Shown: positions 47,749 through 56,890, counted from the stretch's first letter. The stretch: DNA of 64,000 nt from Allosalinactinospora lopnorensis (GCF_000981225.1 NZ_LAJC01000016.1:1-64000), one strand, 5' to 3'. Notes: generated by a model not told the origin, from the letters alone. Numbers and translations: made by a program.

Positions 47749-49272
47749 TTACCCGAACCAGCGCTGCGGCTGAGGGTCGAGGTTGCGGTAGATGTGCTTC
47801 GCCTCCCGGTATTCGTCGAGCCCCGCCTGGCCGAGCTCGCGGCCGATCCCCGAGCGCTTGAAACCGCCCCATTCGGCGCCGGGGAAGTAGGGACCGTAGT
47901 CGTTGATCCAGACCGTGCCGTGCCGGAGGCCGGCGGCGACCCGGTCGCCGCGTCCGGCGTCGCCGGTCCACACCCCGCCGGACAGCCCGTAGTCGGTGTT
48001 GTTGCCGAGTTCGATGGCCTCGGCCTCGGTGCGAAACCGCTCTACCGTCACGACCGGTCCGAACACCTCGGTCTGCACGATGTCCATCGTGCGGTCGCAG
48101 TCGACGAAGACCGTCGGGCGGAAGAAGTAGCCCTTGGCGAGCTCCGGGTCGTCGGGCCGGGATCCGCCGGCGATGATCCTGGCCCCCTCTTCGACGCCGC
48201 GCGCCACGGCCGCCTCGACCTTGGCGCGGTGCTCGGCGGAGACCAACGGGCCGCTCTGCACGCCTTCGGCCTGCCCGCAGCCGATCTTGATGGCCTCGGC
48301 GCGGCGGGCCAGCTCGGCTACGAACTCGTCGTGGATGTCCTCGTGCACGATGAGCCGCGCGCCGGCCGAGCAGACCTGCCCGGAGTGGAAGAACGCGGCG
48401 TTGAGCGCGTAGTCGACCGCGGTGTCGAGGTCGACGTCGGGGAAGATGATGTTGGGGTTCTTGCCGCCCAGCTCCAGGGCGACCTTCTTGACCGTCTCGG
48501 CCGCGCTCGCCATGATCCGCTTGCCGGTGGCCAGGCCGCCGGTGAAGGAGACGAGGTCCACGTCGGGACTCTCGACCATGGCGGCGCCCACCTCGGCTCC
48601 GGTGCCCAGGACGAGGTTCACGACGCCCTCCGGGACACCGGCCTCGATCGCGAGCTCCACGAGCTTGCAGGTGGTGACCGGGGTGACCTCGCTCGGTTTG
48701 ATGACCATGGTGTTGCCGGCCGCGACCGCGGGAGCCACCTTCCAGGAGAGCTGCAGCAGCGGGTAGTTCCAGGGGGTGACCATCGCGCACACCCCCACCG
48801 GCTCGTAGACGACCCGGCTCAGGATGCCCTCGGGGGTGGAGACGACCTTGCCGGCCTCCTTGTCGGCCAGACCCGCGTAGTACCGGAACACCGCGGTGAC
48901 GTCGTCGACGTCGATACGGCCCTCTTCGATGGTCTTGCCAGTGTCGAGGGACTCCATGACCGCGATCTCCTCGCGACCGCGCTGCAGGAAGTCGGCGATG
49001 CGATACAGGATCTCCCCACGCTCGTTCGCCGGGCGCAGCCGCCAGTCGCCGTCGTCGAACGCGCTGCGCGCCGCCGCGACCGCGGCTTCGACGTCGGCCG
49101 GGCCGGCTTCGCTCACAACGGTGAGGACGGAGGCGTCGTAGGGGTTGAGGACGTTGCGGACGCCGCCTTCGGCGGCGCCTCGCCAGGCGCCGGCTATATA
49201 CAGGCTCGTGGCTTGGGTGGAGCCGGGCTCAGACAGGTACTGCTTATTCGGGAGAGTTACGTAGGGTCGCAT
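47749..49272 (-). CDS. betB: Aldehyde dehydrogenase, betaine-aldehyde type
   Basis: A 507-residue NAD(P)-dependent aldehyde dehydrogenase. NYPLLQLSWKVAPAVAAGNTMVIKPSE binds the cofactor, ALELGGKNPNI carries the general-base Glu, and SGQVCSAGARL the nucleophile Cys. The pattern matches BetB/GbsA. ATG 49272 is preferred, although its ribosome site is weak; an in-frame ATG at 49305 would add eleven residues. With betA it converts choline to glycine betaine. The 500-base upstream gap would hold the operon promoter. Confidence 0.85.
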   Translation of the reverse strand: MRPYVTLPNKQYLSEPGSTQATSLYIAGAWRGAAEGGVRNVLNPYDASVLTVVSEAGPADVEAAVAAARSAFDDGDWRLRPANERGEILYRIADFLQRGREEIAVMESLDTGKTIEEGRIDVDDVTAVFRYYAGLADKEAGKVVSTPEGILSRVVYEPVGVCAMVTPWNYPLLQLSWKVAPAVAAGNTMVIKPSEVTPVTTCKLVELAIEAGVPEGVVNLVLGTGAEVGAAMVESPDVDLVSFTGGLATGKRIMASAAETVKKVALELGGKNPNIIFPDVDLDTAVDYALNAAFFHSGQVCSAGARLIVHEDIHDEFVAELARRAEAIKIGCGQAEGVQSGPLVSAEHRAKVEAAVARGVEEGARIIAGGSRPDDPELAKGYFFRPTVFVDCDRTMDIVQTEVFGPVVTVERFRTEAEAIELGNNTDYGLSGGVWTGDAGRGDRVAAGLRHGTVWINDYGPYFPGAEWGGFKRSGIGRELGQAGLDEYREAKHIYRNLDPQPQRWFG

Positions 49273-49778
49273 CACGAGACGGTCTTGCCCTGGAAAAAAG
49301 GCCACAAACAGGCCTTTTCGGTTCTTTACGCTTCCGATATCATCCGCAAAATCCTATATGACCAGCAAAAACAGCCTATTCTCGGCCATGTGCCGGTGAA
49401 GCACATCACGCAACACCCGAACCGTCGATGACTTTCCGTGATTATCGATCGGGTATGCGTCCACCGGACCCCGCAGCCCCCGCCCCGCACCCTCTTCGCG
49501 GGCCGGGGGCGCCCTGGCACGGGCGTTCTCCGGAGGCTCCGCGGATCCACGCCACACCCCGCTGGACAGGGAGCCCCCGCCGCGAGGTATGGTTGGTTAG
49601 GTATACCTAAACTCGATGGACCGCAAGGCCGGGTCCGCGCCCAGTGCGGGCGTTCCAGGCAGGACCGGCTGCCGTTCCGGCCTCCCTCACGACCCCCACT
49701 GCTCGACGCCCCCGCCACGGACGCCGGAGGAACGGCCCGGACTCCCGGCACCGCGCGTGCCCGGCCCATAGAGGAAAC
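49273..49778. other. Divergent intergenic region, betB and class II aldolase
   Basis: About 505 bases with no supported gene. The part next to betB is A+T-rich with a short pyrimidine-rich leader. The part next to the aldolase carries the palindrome listed at 49597. Confidence 0.4.
49597..49610. promoter_or_regulatory. TTAGGTATACCTAA palindrome (iron-box-like)
   Basis: A perfect 14-base palindrome 169 bases upstream of the aldolase start. The half-sites TTAGGT/ACCTAA are those of DtxR/IdeR iron boxes, but the two halves are closer together than in the standard 19-base box. The regulator is therefore uncertain. Confidence 0.45.
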
Positions 49779-50423
49779 ATGCTGTTAGAGCAAGAACGCA
49801 GAGACCTGTGCCTGACCGCCCGCAGACTCACCGATAGCGGCCTCGCCCATGGCGAGGGCGGGAGTGTCAGCATCCGCTCCGGCGATCTCCTCGCGATCAC
49901 CCCGGCAGGCGCCACGCTCGACCTCGTCGAGCCGGCGGACTGCCCCGTGCTATCGGTCGACGAGCGGGTGCTGGAGGGCCGCCGCGCGCCGGCCGCCGAG
50001 GCGACCCTGCACATGGCGGTGTACCGGAGCACCACCGCCCGAGCCGTGGTGCACGCGCACGCCGAGAACGCCGCGGTCGTCTCCGCGACCCTGGCCGAGC
50101 TGCCGCCGATCCACTACACGGCCGCCCGGCTCGGCGGGGCGATCCCGGTGACCCGCTACGCCACCTACGGCACGGGAGACCTGTCCGACCAGGCCGTCAA
50201 GGCGCTCAAGGGCAAGTACGCCGCGCTGCTCGCCAACCACGGTGGAGTCGCCACCGGCGACTGCCTGGATCAGGCGTTCGAGCACGCGCGCCTGCTGGAG
50301 TGGCTGTGCGGCATCTACATCCGCGCGAAGACCATCGGCGAGCCGCGGGTGCTCTCCGAGGAGGAACTCGCCGAGGCGCGGACCCGCGACACCTACGGCT
50401 GGGCCGGCCCCGACATCTGGTGA
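49779..50423 (+). CDS. Class II aldolase/adducin family protein
   Basis: A 214-residue zinc-dependent aldolase-fold protein like L-fuculose-phosphate aldolase. The metal-binding His pair is VVHAHAENAAVV and the third His is in LLANHGGVA. Acid and loop motifs GEGGSVSIR and SVDERVLEGRRAPAAEATLH are typical. ATG 49779 follows GAGGAAAC. Substrate cannot be assigned: fuculose phosphate, rhamnulose phosphate and methylthioribulose phosphate enzymes share this fold. It is monocistronic. Confidence 0.88.
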   Translation: MLLEQERRDLCLTARRLTDSGLAHGEGGSVSIRSGDLLAITPAGATLDLVEPADCPVLSVDERVLEGRRAPAAEATLHMAVYRSTTARAVVHAHAENAAVVSATLAELPPIHYTAARLGGAIPVTRYATYGTGDLSDQAVKALKGKYAALLANHGGVATGDCLDQAFEHARLLEWLCGIYIRAKTIGEPRVLSEEELAEARTRDTYGWAGPDIW

Positions 50424-50511
50424 GGTGTTCCGGCCCGTTGTCCGGCGGCCCATACGGGAACAGACCGGGAGCGGCCCGGCCCGATCCAGCCCTGGGCCCC
50501 GGCGGGCGGGC

Positions 50512-50914
50512 CTATCCCGTTTCGGGGCCGACCGCCTCGTCCTCCTCGTCGTAGGACTCCTCGGAGCGCGTCCAGGCGAGGTAGGCCGCCGGAAGACCGG
50601 TGTGCACGAAGAGCAGCAGGAGCAGGAACGCGCCGGGCGTCACCTCGAACCCTCCCTCCCCGAGACCGCCTCCGGACACCAGCGCCAGACCGAGCACCGC
50701 CACCGGTAGCGTCCATGCGACCAGCCGGTGGGACACGTTGCGCATGCATCTGCTCGTTGAGCTCGCGTTCGTCCAATGAGCGCGGGCTCAGCTCGGTGAG
50801 CATCCCGCTGGCCAGGTTGAGCTGCGAGGTCAGGAACACGAACGGGACCAGCATCCCGAAGAGCAGGACGAAGGCGAGCGGCGCCGAGGTGAGGAACCCC
50901 GCTATCAGCAGCAT
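50512..50914 (-). CDS. Putative membrane protein (frame break, 4-base duplication)
   Basis: About 132 residues of a helical membrane protein. The upstream part reads MLLIAGFLTSAPLAFVLLFGMLVPFVFLTSQLNLASGMLTEL and SLDERELNEQM. The downstream part is MRNVSHRLVAWTLPVAVLGLAL to EAVGPETG in another register. ATGCATGC at the junction looks like a duplicated ATGC that shifts the frame. Removing four bases restores one chain. The gene might start further upstream, where no clear start is seen. The downstream 77-codon part could also be a separate gene. No family was recognised. Confidence 0.55.
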
Positions 50915-51063
50915 TCCGACGGTCGCCTGCGCCGCTACCAGCGCCTCGCGGCGCCACGGGGGCCGCCAGCGGCGGAGCGCGCCCGTACGCCTCGCACGGT
51001 CGAGCGACCAGCACAGTATCCGGTCCTGAGGACCGGGTCGCCGGGCGGTGCCCGCCGGAGCGG

Positions 51064-51426
51064 CTAGACCTGGAGCGCCACCGCGGCCGTCGCTCCGATG
51101 ACGGCGGCCCCCAGCCCCGCGGCGATCGACCCAGCGACGTTGGCGAGGGCGAGGAACCACGCCCCGCTCTCCAACAGCCGGAACGTCTCGTAGCCGAACG
51201 TGGAGTACGTGGACAGCGCACCAAGAAACCCGGTCACCACCAGCGCGACCGCCCATTCGGGCAGCATCAGCGTGCTCACGAACCCGATCAGCAGGCAGGC
51301 CGTCATGTTGGCGGCGTAGGTTCCCCACGGGAACGCCGAATCGTGCCTGGCCTGCACGAACTGGTTCATGGAGTAACGCAGGAGCGAACCGAGGGAGGCG
51401 CCGAGCGCGACCATGAGGACCGTCAT
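51064..51426 (-). CDS. crcB: Fluoride channel FluC/CrcB (second subunit)
   Basis: A 120-residue four-helix membrane protein of the CrcB/Fluc family. The conserved GTYAANMTACLLIGF and TGFLGALSTYSTFGYE motifs contain the Asn and the Phe-box residues of the fluoride path. In actinobacteria two different Fluc genes are often adjacent and form a heterodimer. ATG 51426 lies 4 bases after the stop of the other copy. It exports fluoride. Confidence 0.9.
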   Translation of the reverse strand: MTVLMVALGASLGSLLRYSMNQFVQARHDSAFPWGTYAANMTACLLIGFVSTLMLPEWAVALVVTGFLGALSTYSTFGYETFRLLESGAWFLALANVAGSIAAGLGAAVIGATAAVALQV

Positions 51427-51430
51427 CCCG

Positions 51431-51940
51431 CTACCTCCGGCCCGCGGCGATCCGCGCACGGAACGCCGCCTGAGTCGCTCGCACTCCGATCCACACCGCC
51501 AGGAGCGCGCCGACCGCCGTACCCGCCATGTAGACCAGCGCGAATCCCGCGGAGCCGGCGACCAGCAACTGCTGGGCCTCGTCGATGTGCACCTGTGCAA
51601 CGTCGATATGCGTCGAGAACGTGGTGTAGCCGCCCAGGACACCGACCCCGAGGAAGGGGCGCAGCAGCCGCAGCCGCGGCACGACATCGCTGACCAGCAC
51701 CATGAGAACGCCGATCAGGAAGCAGCCCGTTATGTTGGAGAGAAAGGTCGACCAGGCGAACACCCCGGGCTCGTGCGGTATCGCGAGATTGAGCCCGTGG
51801 CGGGCGAGGCCGCCGATAGCGCCTCCTAGAGCGACCGCCGACCACACGGCCCATGGCGCCTCCCGGAGCCTCCAGCGACTACGCGGAGAGGACGCGCCGG
51901 GGCCGGGACCGACCGGCGGCGGCCCGGTTCCTTCCACCAT
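51431..51940 (-). CDS. crcB: Fluoride channel FluC/CrcB (first subunit)
   Basis: A 169-residue CrcB-family protein with an N-terminal Pro/Arg-rich extension of about 35 residues. The helices carry GGAIGGLARHGLNLA, WSTFLSNITGCFLIGVL and VLGGYTTFSTHIDVA. Its sequence differs clearly from the next copy, consistent with a heterodimeric channel. ATG 51940 was taken as the start. The first 30 residues have low complexity, so a later start is possible. Confidence 0.87.
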   Translation of the reverse strand: MVEGTGPPPVGPGPGASSPRSRWRLREAPWAVWSAVALGGAIGGLARHGLNLAIPHEPGVFAWSTFLSNITGCFLIGVLMVLVSDVVPRLRLLRPFLGVGVLGGYTTFSTHIDVAQVHIDEAQQLLVAGSAGFALVYMAGTAVGALLAVWIGVRATQAAFRARIAAGRR

Positions 51941-52067
51941 GAAAGGCTCCCATCAGCTACGGGTGCGGCTGACAGGGACCGTTAGCGGCACACGCCGCGG
52001 TTTCCCGCCGGAAGCGAAATGGCGGGCCCCACCGCCGGGAGCGATGATAGCGGCCGCGCCGCCGCAC

Positions 52068-52835
52068 TCATCGGGCCACGTGGTCCATGAGCAGTTCGTT
52101 CACCCTGTCGGAGCGTTCGACGCCCACCAGGTGCGCCGCCCCGGTGATCACCTCGAACCTGGCTCCGGAGATAGCGTCGGCCAGCTGCCGACCGTAGCCG
52201 GGCGGCAGAAGAGGATCGTGCGCGGCGGACATGACCACCGTCGGCGCCCGCACCCGGGCCAGGGTGCCGCGCTGATCCTCCTCAGCGATCGCGTCGCAGC
52301 ACCCAGCGTAACCGGCGCAGTCGGTTCCCTGGAACTCCTCGACCACGCGCTCCACGATGTCGGGGCGCTGCTCGGCCCACGCCGGTGTGAACCAGGAGCG
52401 CGTCACCTCCGACGACACCGCGGCCATTCCGCCCTCACGGACCCGCGAAGCGATGTCGCGCCAGTGGTGGGCGGCGGGTGTGCGGGGCGCGCCGGCCAGG
52501 AGCGCCAGCCGGTTCACCCGGTCGGGGACCGTCGAGGCGATCCACGTGGCCAGCATGCCCCCGAAACCGAAACCGAGAATGGAAAGCCGCTCTAAGCCCA
52601 GCTTGTTGAGCAGCGCAAGGACGTCCCCGACCAGCTCTTCGGTCGTGTAGGGGCCTTCGGGGGCCAGCGACGAGCCATGGCCGCGATGGTTGACGCGGAG
52701 GACCCGGCTCGTCCGGGTCAGTTCCGGCATCTGCGGTTCCCATATCGACCACCTCGTGCCGAACTCTGGAAGGAGCAGCACGGTCGGAGCGTTCCGAGGT
52801 CCGTCGAACCGGTGCTGCAGGGGTACCTCGGCCAT
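52068..52835 (-). CDS. Alpha/beta-fold hydrolase, nucleophile Ser replaced by Gly
   Basis: A 255-residue alpha/beta-hydrolase like 3-oxoadipate enol-lactonase (PcaD). VLLLPEFGTRWSIWEPQMPEL and VNHRGHGSS supply the oxyanion region. VVMSAAHDPLLPPGYG holds the acid and TGAAHLVGVERSD the His. The nucleophile elbow, normally G-x-S-x-G-G, reads GFGFGGML: the Ser codon is GGT. The protein may be catalytically inactive or use another mechanism. ATG 52835 has AGGAGG 8 bases upstream. It is monocistronic. Confidence 0.83.
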   Translation of the reverse strand: MAEVPLQHRFDGPRNAPTVLLLPEFGTRWSIWEPQMPELTRTSRVLRVNHRGHGSSLAPEGPYTTEELVGDVLALLNKLGLERLSILGFGFGGMLATWIASTVPDRVNRLALLAGAPRTPAAHHWRDIASRVREGGMAAVSSEVTRSWFTPAWAEQRPDIVERVVEEFQGTDCAGYAGCCDAIAEEDQRGTLARVRAPTVVMSAAHDPLLPPGYGRQLADAISGARFEVITGAAHLVGVERSDRVNELLMDHVAR

Positions 52836-53231
52836 GTGCGCGACCTCCTGGGACAGCAGGTAAAAGCGTACCCGCATCTCCGCCCGGGACGGTGACGGTC
52901 CGGCTCCGGTCCGCACCGGCCGTCGGGAGCCGACCGATGCGCATCGTGGGGCGCCCTGCGGTCCTGCTCTGGGACGCGCTCGGAGTTCCACCCCCGCTCT
53001 GGACGGCCGGGGCCCGGCGGCCGCAGATGGCGGTGGGCGGGCCGCATTCGGCGAAACCTCTTCCGATGCCGCCGGGGGCCTCGCACCCAAGTCCGGCCAG
53101 CCACCGTTCGAGCAGGTCACCGCGCCGCCGATCGCCGATCAGCGGTGCAGCGAGGAGGCCGCCTCCCGACAGGACCGCGGTGATCGCGGAAAGGGCCCGA
53201 CCGCGCCGCGAGCACCGCCCACATAGAAAAC

Positions 53232-53323
53232 GCGAGGGCCGCCTCCATGTCCCCCCTCAAAATCACGGAGGCGGCCCTCGCTTTGGGAACGGTCGCAGAC
53301 TCCTCCCCCCTGGAGTCGCGACC
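53232..53323 (+). ncRNA. 6C RNA
   Basis: Two stem-loops each expose a run of six C in the loop, the defining feature of actinobacterial 6C RNA. Hairpin 1: GCGAGGGCCGCCTCC (53232-53246) pairs perfectly with GGAGGCGGCCCTCGC (53267-53281), with CCCCCC at 53251-53256 in its loop. Hairpin 2: GGTCGC-A-GACTCC pairs with GGAGTC-GCGACC (53291-53323), with CCCCCC at 53305-53310 in its loop. 6C RNAs (for example mycobacterial B11) act as trans regulators through the C-rich loops on G-rich ribosome sites. The exact ends are not known. Confidence 0.82.
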
Positions 53324-53531
53324 TGCGAAAGCTCGCGAAGCGCGTTTACAGTGACTTCCCTCCCGCGCTGGTACATAGATTACCCACACCCTCCTCCAGC
53401 AACAACCCTCAGTCACAGAAAATTACTTAAAGTAATCACCATCCGTGTGTCTACTCCGAGCCAAGCCCACACGGGAAACGTCAATGGGGGACCAGCAAAC
53501 CCTCCCCCCGCATCGGACATAGCCTGAGAGG

Positions 53532-54431
53532 GTGCGCTATCCGCTACTGCAGCCTCGCTGGCTCGGCCTCCACGCGCTGGTCGTGCTCGCCGTCGTCACC
53601 TGTTTCGCCTTCGGTTACTGGCAGTTCATGCGCGCCCAGGAGCCATCACGCGACGTAATCACCAGTCCGGTGGAAAACCCGGACTCGGCCTCCGAGCTGA
53701 GCACCGTTCTCGCCCCCGGCGAGTACATGCCGCACGACAGGGCCAACACGGCCGTCACCGCCGCGGGAGAGTACGACACCGGTGCCGAGATGCTGGTCCC
53801 CGCGCGTTCCCCCCAAGGGGGAGAAGGCTACAACGTCATCGCCCCGCTGGTCACCGAGGACGGCAGCGCCGTGATCGTGCACCTCGGCTGGGTCGACGGC
53901 GACGCCGACTCCCCTCAGGACCTGGCCCCCCTGCCCGAAGGCGAGGTCACGGTCACCGGCTGGCTGCTCCCACCGCAGAAGGAGGACGAGGGCGTCATCC
54001 CGATCTCGATGCCCGAGGGCCAAGTCGAGAGGATCGCACCATCGCTCCTGATGAACGTCTGGGAGTACCGGCTCTACGAGGGGTACGTTCTCCTGGCCTC
54101 GCAGGAGCCCTCCGGCGCCCCGGCCGAGAGGCAGGGCGTGCGGCCGCAGGAGGTGTCCCCGCCCGATCCGCCGCGCGAGATCGAGTGGAACTGGCGGAGT
54201 GTGAGCTACGCCGCGCAGTGGGTCGTCTTCGGGGCCGCGGCCTTCGTGTTCTGGATCGTGCTGATGCGCCGGGAACTGGCGGGGCAGGTCCATGGCTCCA
54301 GCGGCGCCGCAGACCCGGACGGCGGCGCGGGAGGCGACGGCTCCGGCGGGACGCCCGAGGATCCCGGCGGCGGCGAGAGCGCCGGCTCAGCAGGGTCTCA
54401 GCCCTCCGCCACCGGCACCTCCTCACCCTGA
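53532..54431 (+). CDS. SURF1 family protein (cytochrome oxidase assembly)
   Basis: A 299-residue membrane protein of the SURF1/Shy1 family, which helps assemble haem-copper cytochrome oxidase. An N-terminal helix (HALVVLAVVTCFAFGYWQFMRAQE) and a second near 236-255 (YAAQWVVFGAAAFVFWIVLM) flank the extracytoplasmic domain with VIVHLGWVDGD. A low-complexity Gly/Ser/Asp tail follows. GTG 53532 is the only plausible start. It ends inside the convergent DUF3817 gene. Confidence 0.87.
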   Translation: MRYPLLQPRWLGLHALVVLAVVTCFAFGYWQFMRAQEPSRDVITSPVENPDSASELSTVLAPGEYMPHDRANTAVTAAGEYDTGAEMLVPARSPQGGEGYNVIAPLVTEDGSAVIVHLGWVDGDADSPQDLAPLPEGEVTVTGWLLPPQKEDEGVIPISMPEGQVERIAPSLLMNVWEYRLYEGYVLLASQEPSGAPAERQGVRPQEVSPPDPPREIEWNWRSVSYAAQWVVFGAAAFVFWIVLMRRELAGQVHGSSGAADPDGGAGGDGSGGTPEDPGGGESAGSAGSQPSATGTSSP

Positions 54432-54811
54432 CGGGCCCGGCGCTCCGAAGCCTTCTCCGCCTTGGCCAGGCGGTGCTCCACGATAAGACCCACGAACGGG
54501 ATCGTCCCGGCAACGGCGACCCAGAGCGTCCGCCCCGCCCCCCAACGGCGTTCCAGGGCGACCCAGATCACGACCAGCACGTACAGCATGTAGATGTAGC
54601 CGTGCGGGATCGCGACCGCCATCATCAGGACCGAATCCGCACCGAACAGCCGCTCCATCCCCGCCGGAGCGGGCATGAGCGAGAACGGAGCGGTCTCTCC
54701 GACCAGGTACTTCGCCGGCATAGCCACGAACGCCAGAAGCAGCAGGAAGATCCCCGCCACATAAGCGAGCACCCGGTACAGCGTGAACGCCAGGCGCTTC
54801 TTTTCCACAGG
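54398..54811 (-). CDS. DUF3817 family membrane protein
   Basis: A 137-residue protein with three to four membrane helices. The DUF3817 hallmarks are LYRVLAYVAGIFLLLL, HGYIYMLYVLVVIW and GTIPFVGLIVEHR. Family function is unknown. GTG 54811 is favoured because GAGG lies 7 bases upstream. Its 3' end overlaps the SURF1 gene by 34 bases tail to tail. Confidence 0.85.
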   Translation of the reverse strand, partial: PVEKKRLAFTLYRVLAYVAGIFLLLLAFVAMPAKYLVGETAPFSLMPAPAGMERLFGADSVLMMAVAIPHGYIYMLYVLVVIWVALERRWGAGRTLWVAVAGTIPFVGLIVEHRLAKAEKASERRARQGEEVPVAEG

Positions 54812-54891
54812 GGGCACCTCGTCCGGTCGAACGGCACAGATCCCCGGCGGTCCCACATACACAGCGCCAGAGATTCCTTTGCTCTTCGAGC

Positions 54892-56520
54892 CTAGGTGCT
54901 GCGCTGAGCAGTCGTTGTGCGGGTCGGCTCACAACCGGCCGGCGGCCCGCACCGGGCTCTTCCACTGACCGTCGGAGCCTTGGTGGTCCAGGCCTGCGGG
55001 ATGGTGCGCAGTGTGAGGTAGGAGTCGATGAGCCGCATCGGCAGGAAGAACAGCCCGTAGAAGAGGTAGCTCGGCCGGCGCCGCACCGTCGCCATGACGC
55101 AGGTGAGGACGTAGTCCGGAACGAACATCCCGATGGCGATCGCGGTGAGCGGCAGCACCACTGTCACCTCGGTGTACGCGGCGGCGTACCAGCCGAGGCC
55201 GAGGATCGCCTCTCCGGTGATCACCGGCAGCAGGGTGAACACCGCAAGGCCGGTCGTAATGATGAGCAGGCTCGCCACGAGCAGGACTTCCATTATGTAG
55301 AAGAACAGGGCGAACCAGAACACGCTCGGCCAGACCCCGTGCCGCCGCACCGTCTGCCAGAAACCCAGCGTCCAGCGGCGCACCTGCTTGACGTAGTCGC
55401 CCAGAGTGAACGGGTCCTGGCAGTAGGCCTTGGTCCCGGGCTTCATCGATATGCGGCCAAGGCGCCGGTGGTGCACCTCGAACGTCATGTTGAAGTCCTC
55501 GATCACCAGCCCCTTGGGGTTGATGTCCAGCTGCTTGAGCACGCTGCTGCGGTAGACGCTGGCGAAGCCCGGGACGATGAAGGTGGTGCTGGTGTGTCTC
55601 CAGGTCTGGCCGAATCTGAGGAGGTACTGGAGCATCCAGTACAGGCGATCACGGTAGGCCGAAATCAGGCGCCCGATGACGGTCCGCTCCTTCGGCTTCC
55701 ACTCCGCCACCACGAAGCCCGCCACCGCCGCGACACTGGGGTCGAGCAGCTGCCGCTTCGCACCCTCGACGTACTTCTCGTCGAGCGCGGTGTCAGCGTC
55801 CAGGATGACCACGCCGTCGTAGTTCTCGGTCAGGTCGAATTCCTGGATCACGGCTTCGATCGCCCCTGCCTTGCCCCGGTTGCTGAGGAGCTCGAGGACG
55901 TTGATACCGGTCTCGGCGGCGATGTCGGCGGTGGCGTCGCGGGAGCTGTCCGAGACCACGTAGATGTCCCACCGGTTGAAGAGCCGCAGTGCCGACGTGA
56001 TCGCGCCGTCGATGACCGGTTCTTCGTTGTGCGCGGGGATGATCACCGCGAGTTTCATCTGTTCGGGGGCCGCTTTCCGCGTGGCGACACCGCCGCCGGA
56101 GGGCGCCCCGGGTGTGTCGCTCCCGCCGCCTTCGCCGGCCACCACCGTTCCGGCGGCCCCTCCTCCGCCCGCTCTCGACCGGACCAGAACCCGTTCCTCG
56201 CTGCGTTCCGGGTCCCCGGCATCGGGGGCGGGCTCCACCGCGACCTCACGACGCGCCGGAACGGCCCGGCGCTGGAGCAGGGCCCGGGCCGAGTCGTCCC
56301 CGAGGCGCAACACGCCGATCATGCTCCAGACGAGCAGGTTGATGCCGAACGCCAGCCACAGGAAAAGCGGTGCAGGGCCGGCACCGGTTCCCAGGGCAAA
56401 CCCGAGCCACTGCGTAAAAAGTGTCACGGCCAGCGTCAGAGCGATCAGCCTGACAGCCAACTTCCGATGAAACGGGCAGTACGCACAGGTTAACCCTCCG
56501 GATGGCGCGGTTTCGGGCAT
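54892..56520 (-). CDS. Membrane glycosyltransferase family 2
   Basis: A protein of about 542 residues with a GT2 domain between membrane helices. Two N-terminal helices precede VIIPAHNEEPVID, ILDADTALDEK (DxD), IEDFNMTFEVHHR and QVRRWTLGFWQ (Q-x-x-R-W), the pattern of processive or bactoprenol-type GT2 enzymes. Four helices follow. A Gly/Ala/Pro-rich insertion separates the second helix from the catalytic domain. The start at ATG 56520 is uncertain; an in-frame start at 56634 is possible. It lies divergently from the WbqC, PIG-L and epimerase genes, so it probably belongs to surface-glycan synthesis. Confidence 0.83.
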   Translation of the reverse strand: MPETAPSGGLTCAYCPFHRKLAVRLIALTLAVTLFTQWLGFALGTGAGPAPLFLWLAFGINLLVWSMIGVLRLGDDSARALLQRRAVPARREVAVEPAPDAGDPERSEERVLVRSRAGGGGAAGTVVAGEGGGSDTPGAPSGGGVATRKAAPEQMKLAVIIPAHNEEPVIDGAITSALRLFNRWDIYVVSDSSRDATADIAAETGINVLELLSNRGKAGAIEAVIQEFDLTENYDGVVILDADTALDEKYVEGAKRQLLDPSVAAVAGFVVAEWKPKERTVIGRLISAYRDRLYWMLQYLLRFGQTWRHTSTTFIVPGFASVYRSSVLKQLDINPKGLVIEDFNMTFEVHHRRLGRISMKPGTKAYCQDPFTLGDYVKQVRRWTLGFWQTVRRHGVWPSVFWFALFFYIMEVLLVASLLIITTGLAVFTLLPVITGEAILGLGWYAAAYTEVTVVLPLTAIAIGMFVPDYVLTCVMATVRRRPSYLFYGLFFLPMRLIDSYLTLRTIPQAWTTKAPTVSGRARCGPPAGCEPTRTTTAQRST

Positions 56521-56890
56521 GAGGCAGATGGTTACCGTTTCGGGCAGACGGTAACCGACTAAAGCCAACACCCTGTAGACGCCGCGCCCGGGCAGAAAGT
56601 TCACAGAACCAGACGACCTATGTAGGCCATCCAAGTCGTATCTATACGCTTGCGCACGATCCGCGCCGTTGATGCAATACCAGCAGGGGGCCGAAGTGTG
56701 CCCCTGACTACGCAGTTTCTCGCATTCCTACGGTCCACGCCACACAGCTCACCTTCTCGGCAAAGAAATAGCCAAAAGTCCGAATCCACCGGATCGGTCG
56801 CCATGGACGAGCTGACGACTTGATTAGGCTCCAGGGGAGCTGCTCCGCAGCGAACACAGAGTGCACAAACCGCCTCGGAGAGGAACCGCA

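Noticed and set aside
51941-52060. Fluoride riboswitch upstream of the first crcB gene
   Set aside because: The minus-strand leader contains GGCGGTGGGG and GCTGATGGGAGCC, which weakly resemble the crcB motif, but the conserved GATGG and ATAAAC segments are absent and the spacing is too long.
53260-53400. Short minus-strand gene with TTGTTG and TAATCT promoter-like boxes 17 bases apart
   Set aside because: The tiny open frame (about 35 codons) runs into the hairpin of the 6C RNA on the other strand. The C-rich loops and two-hairpin layout explain the region better as a plus-strand 6C RNA.
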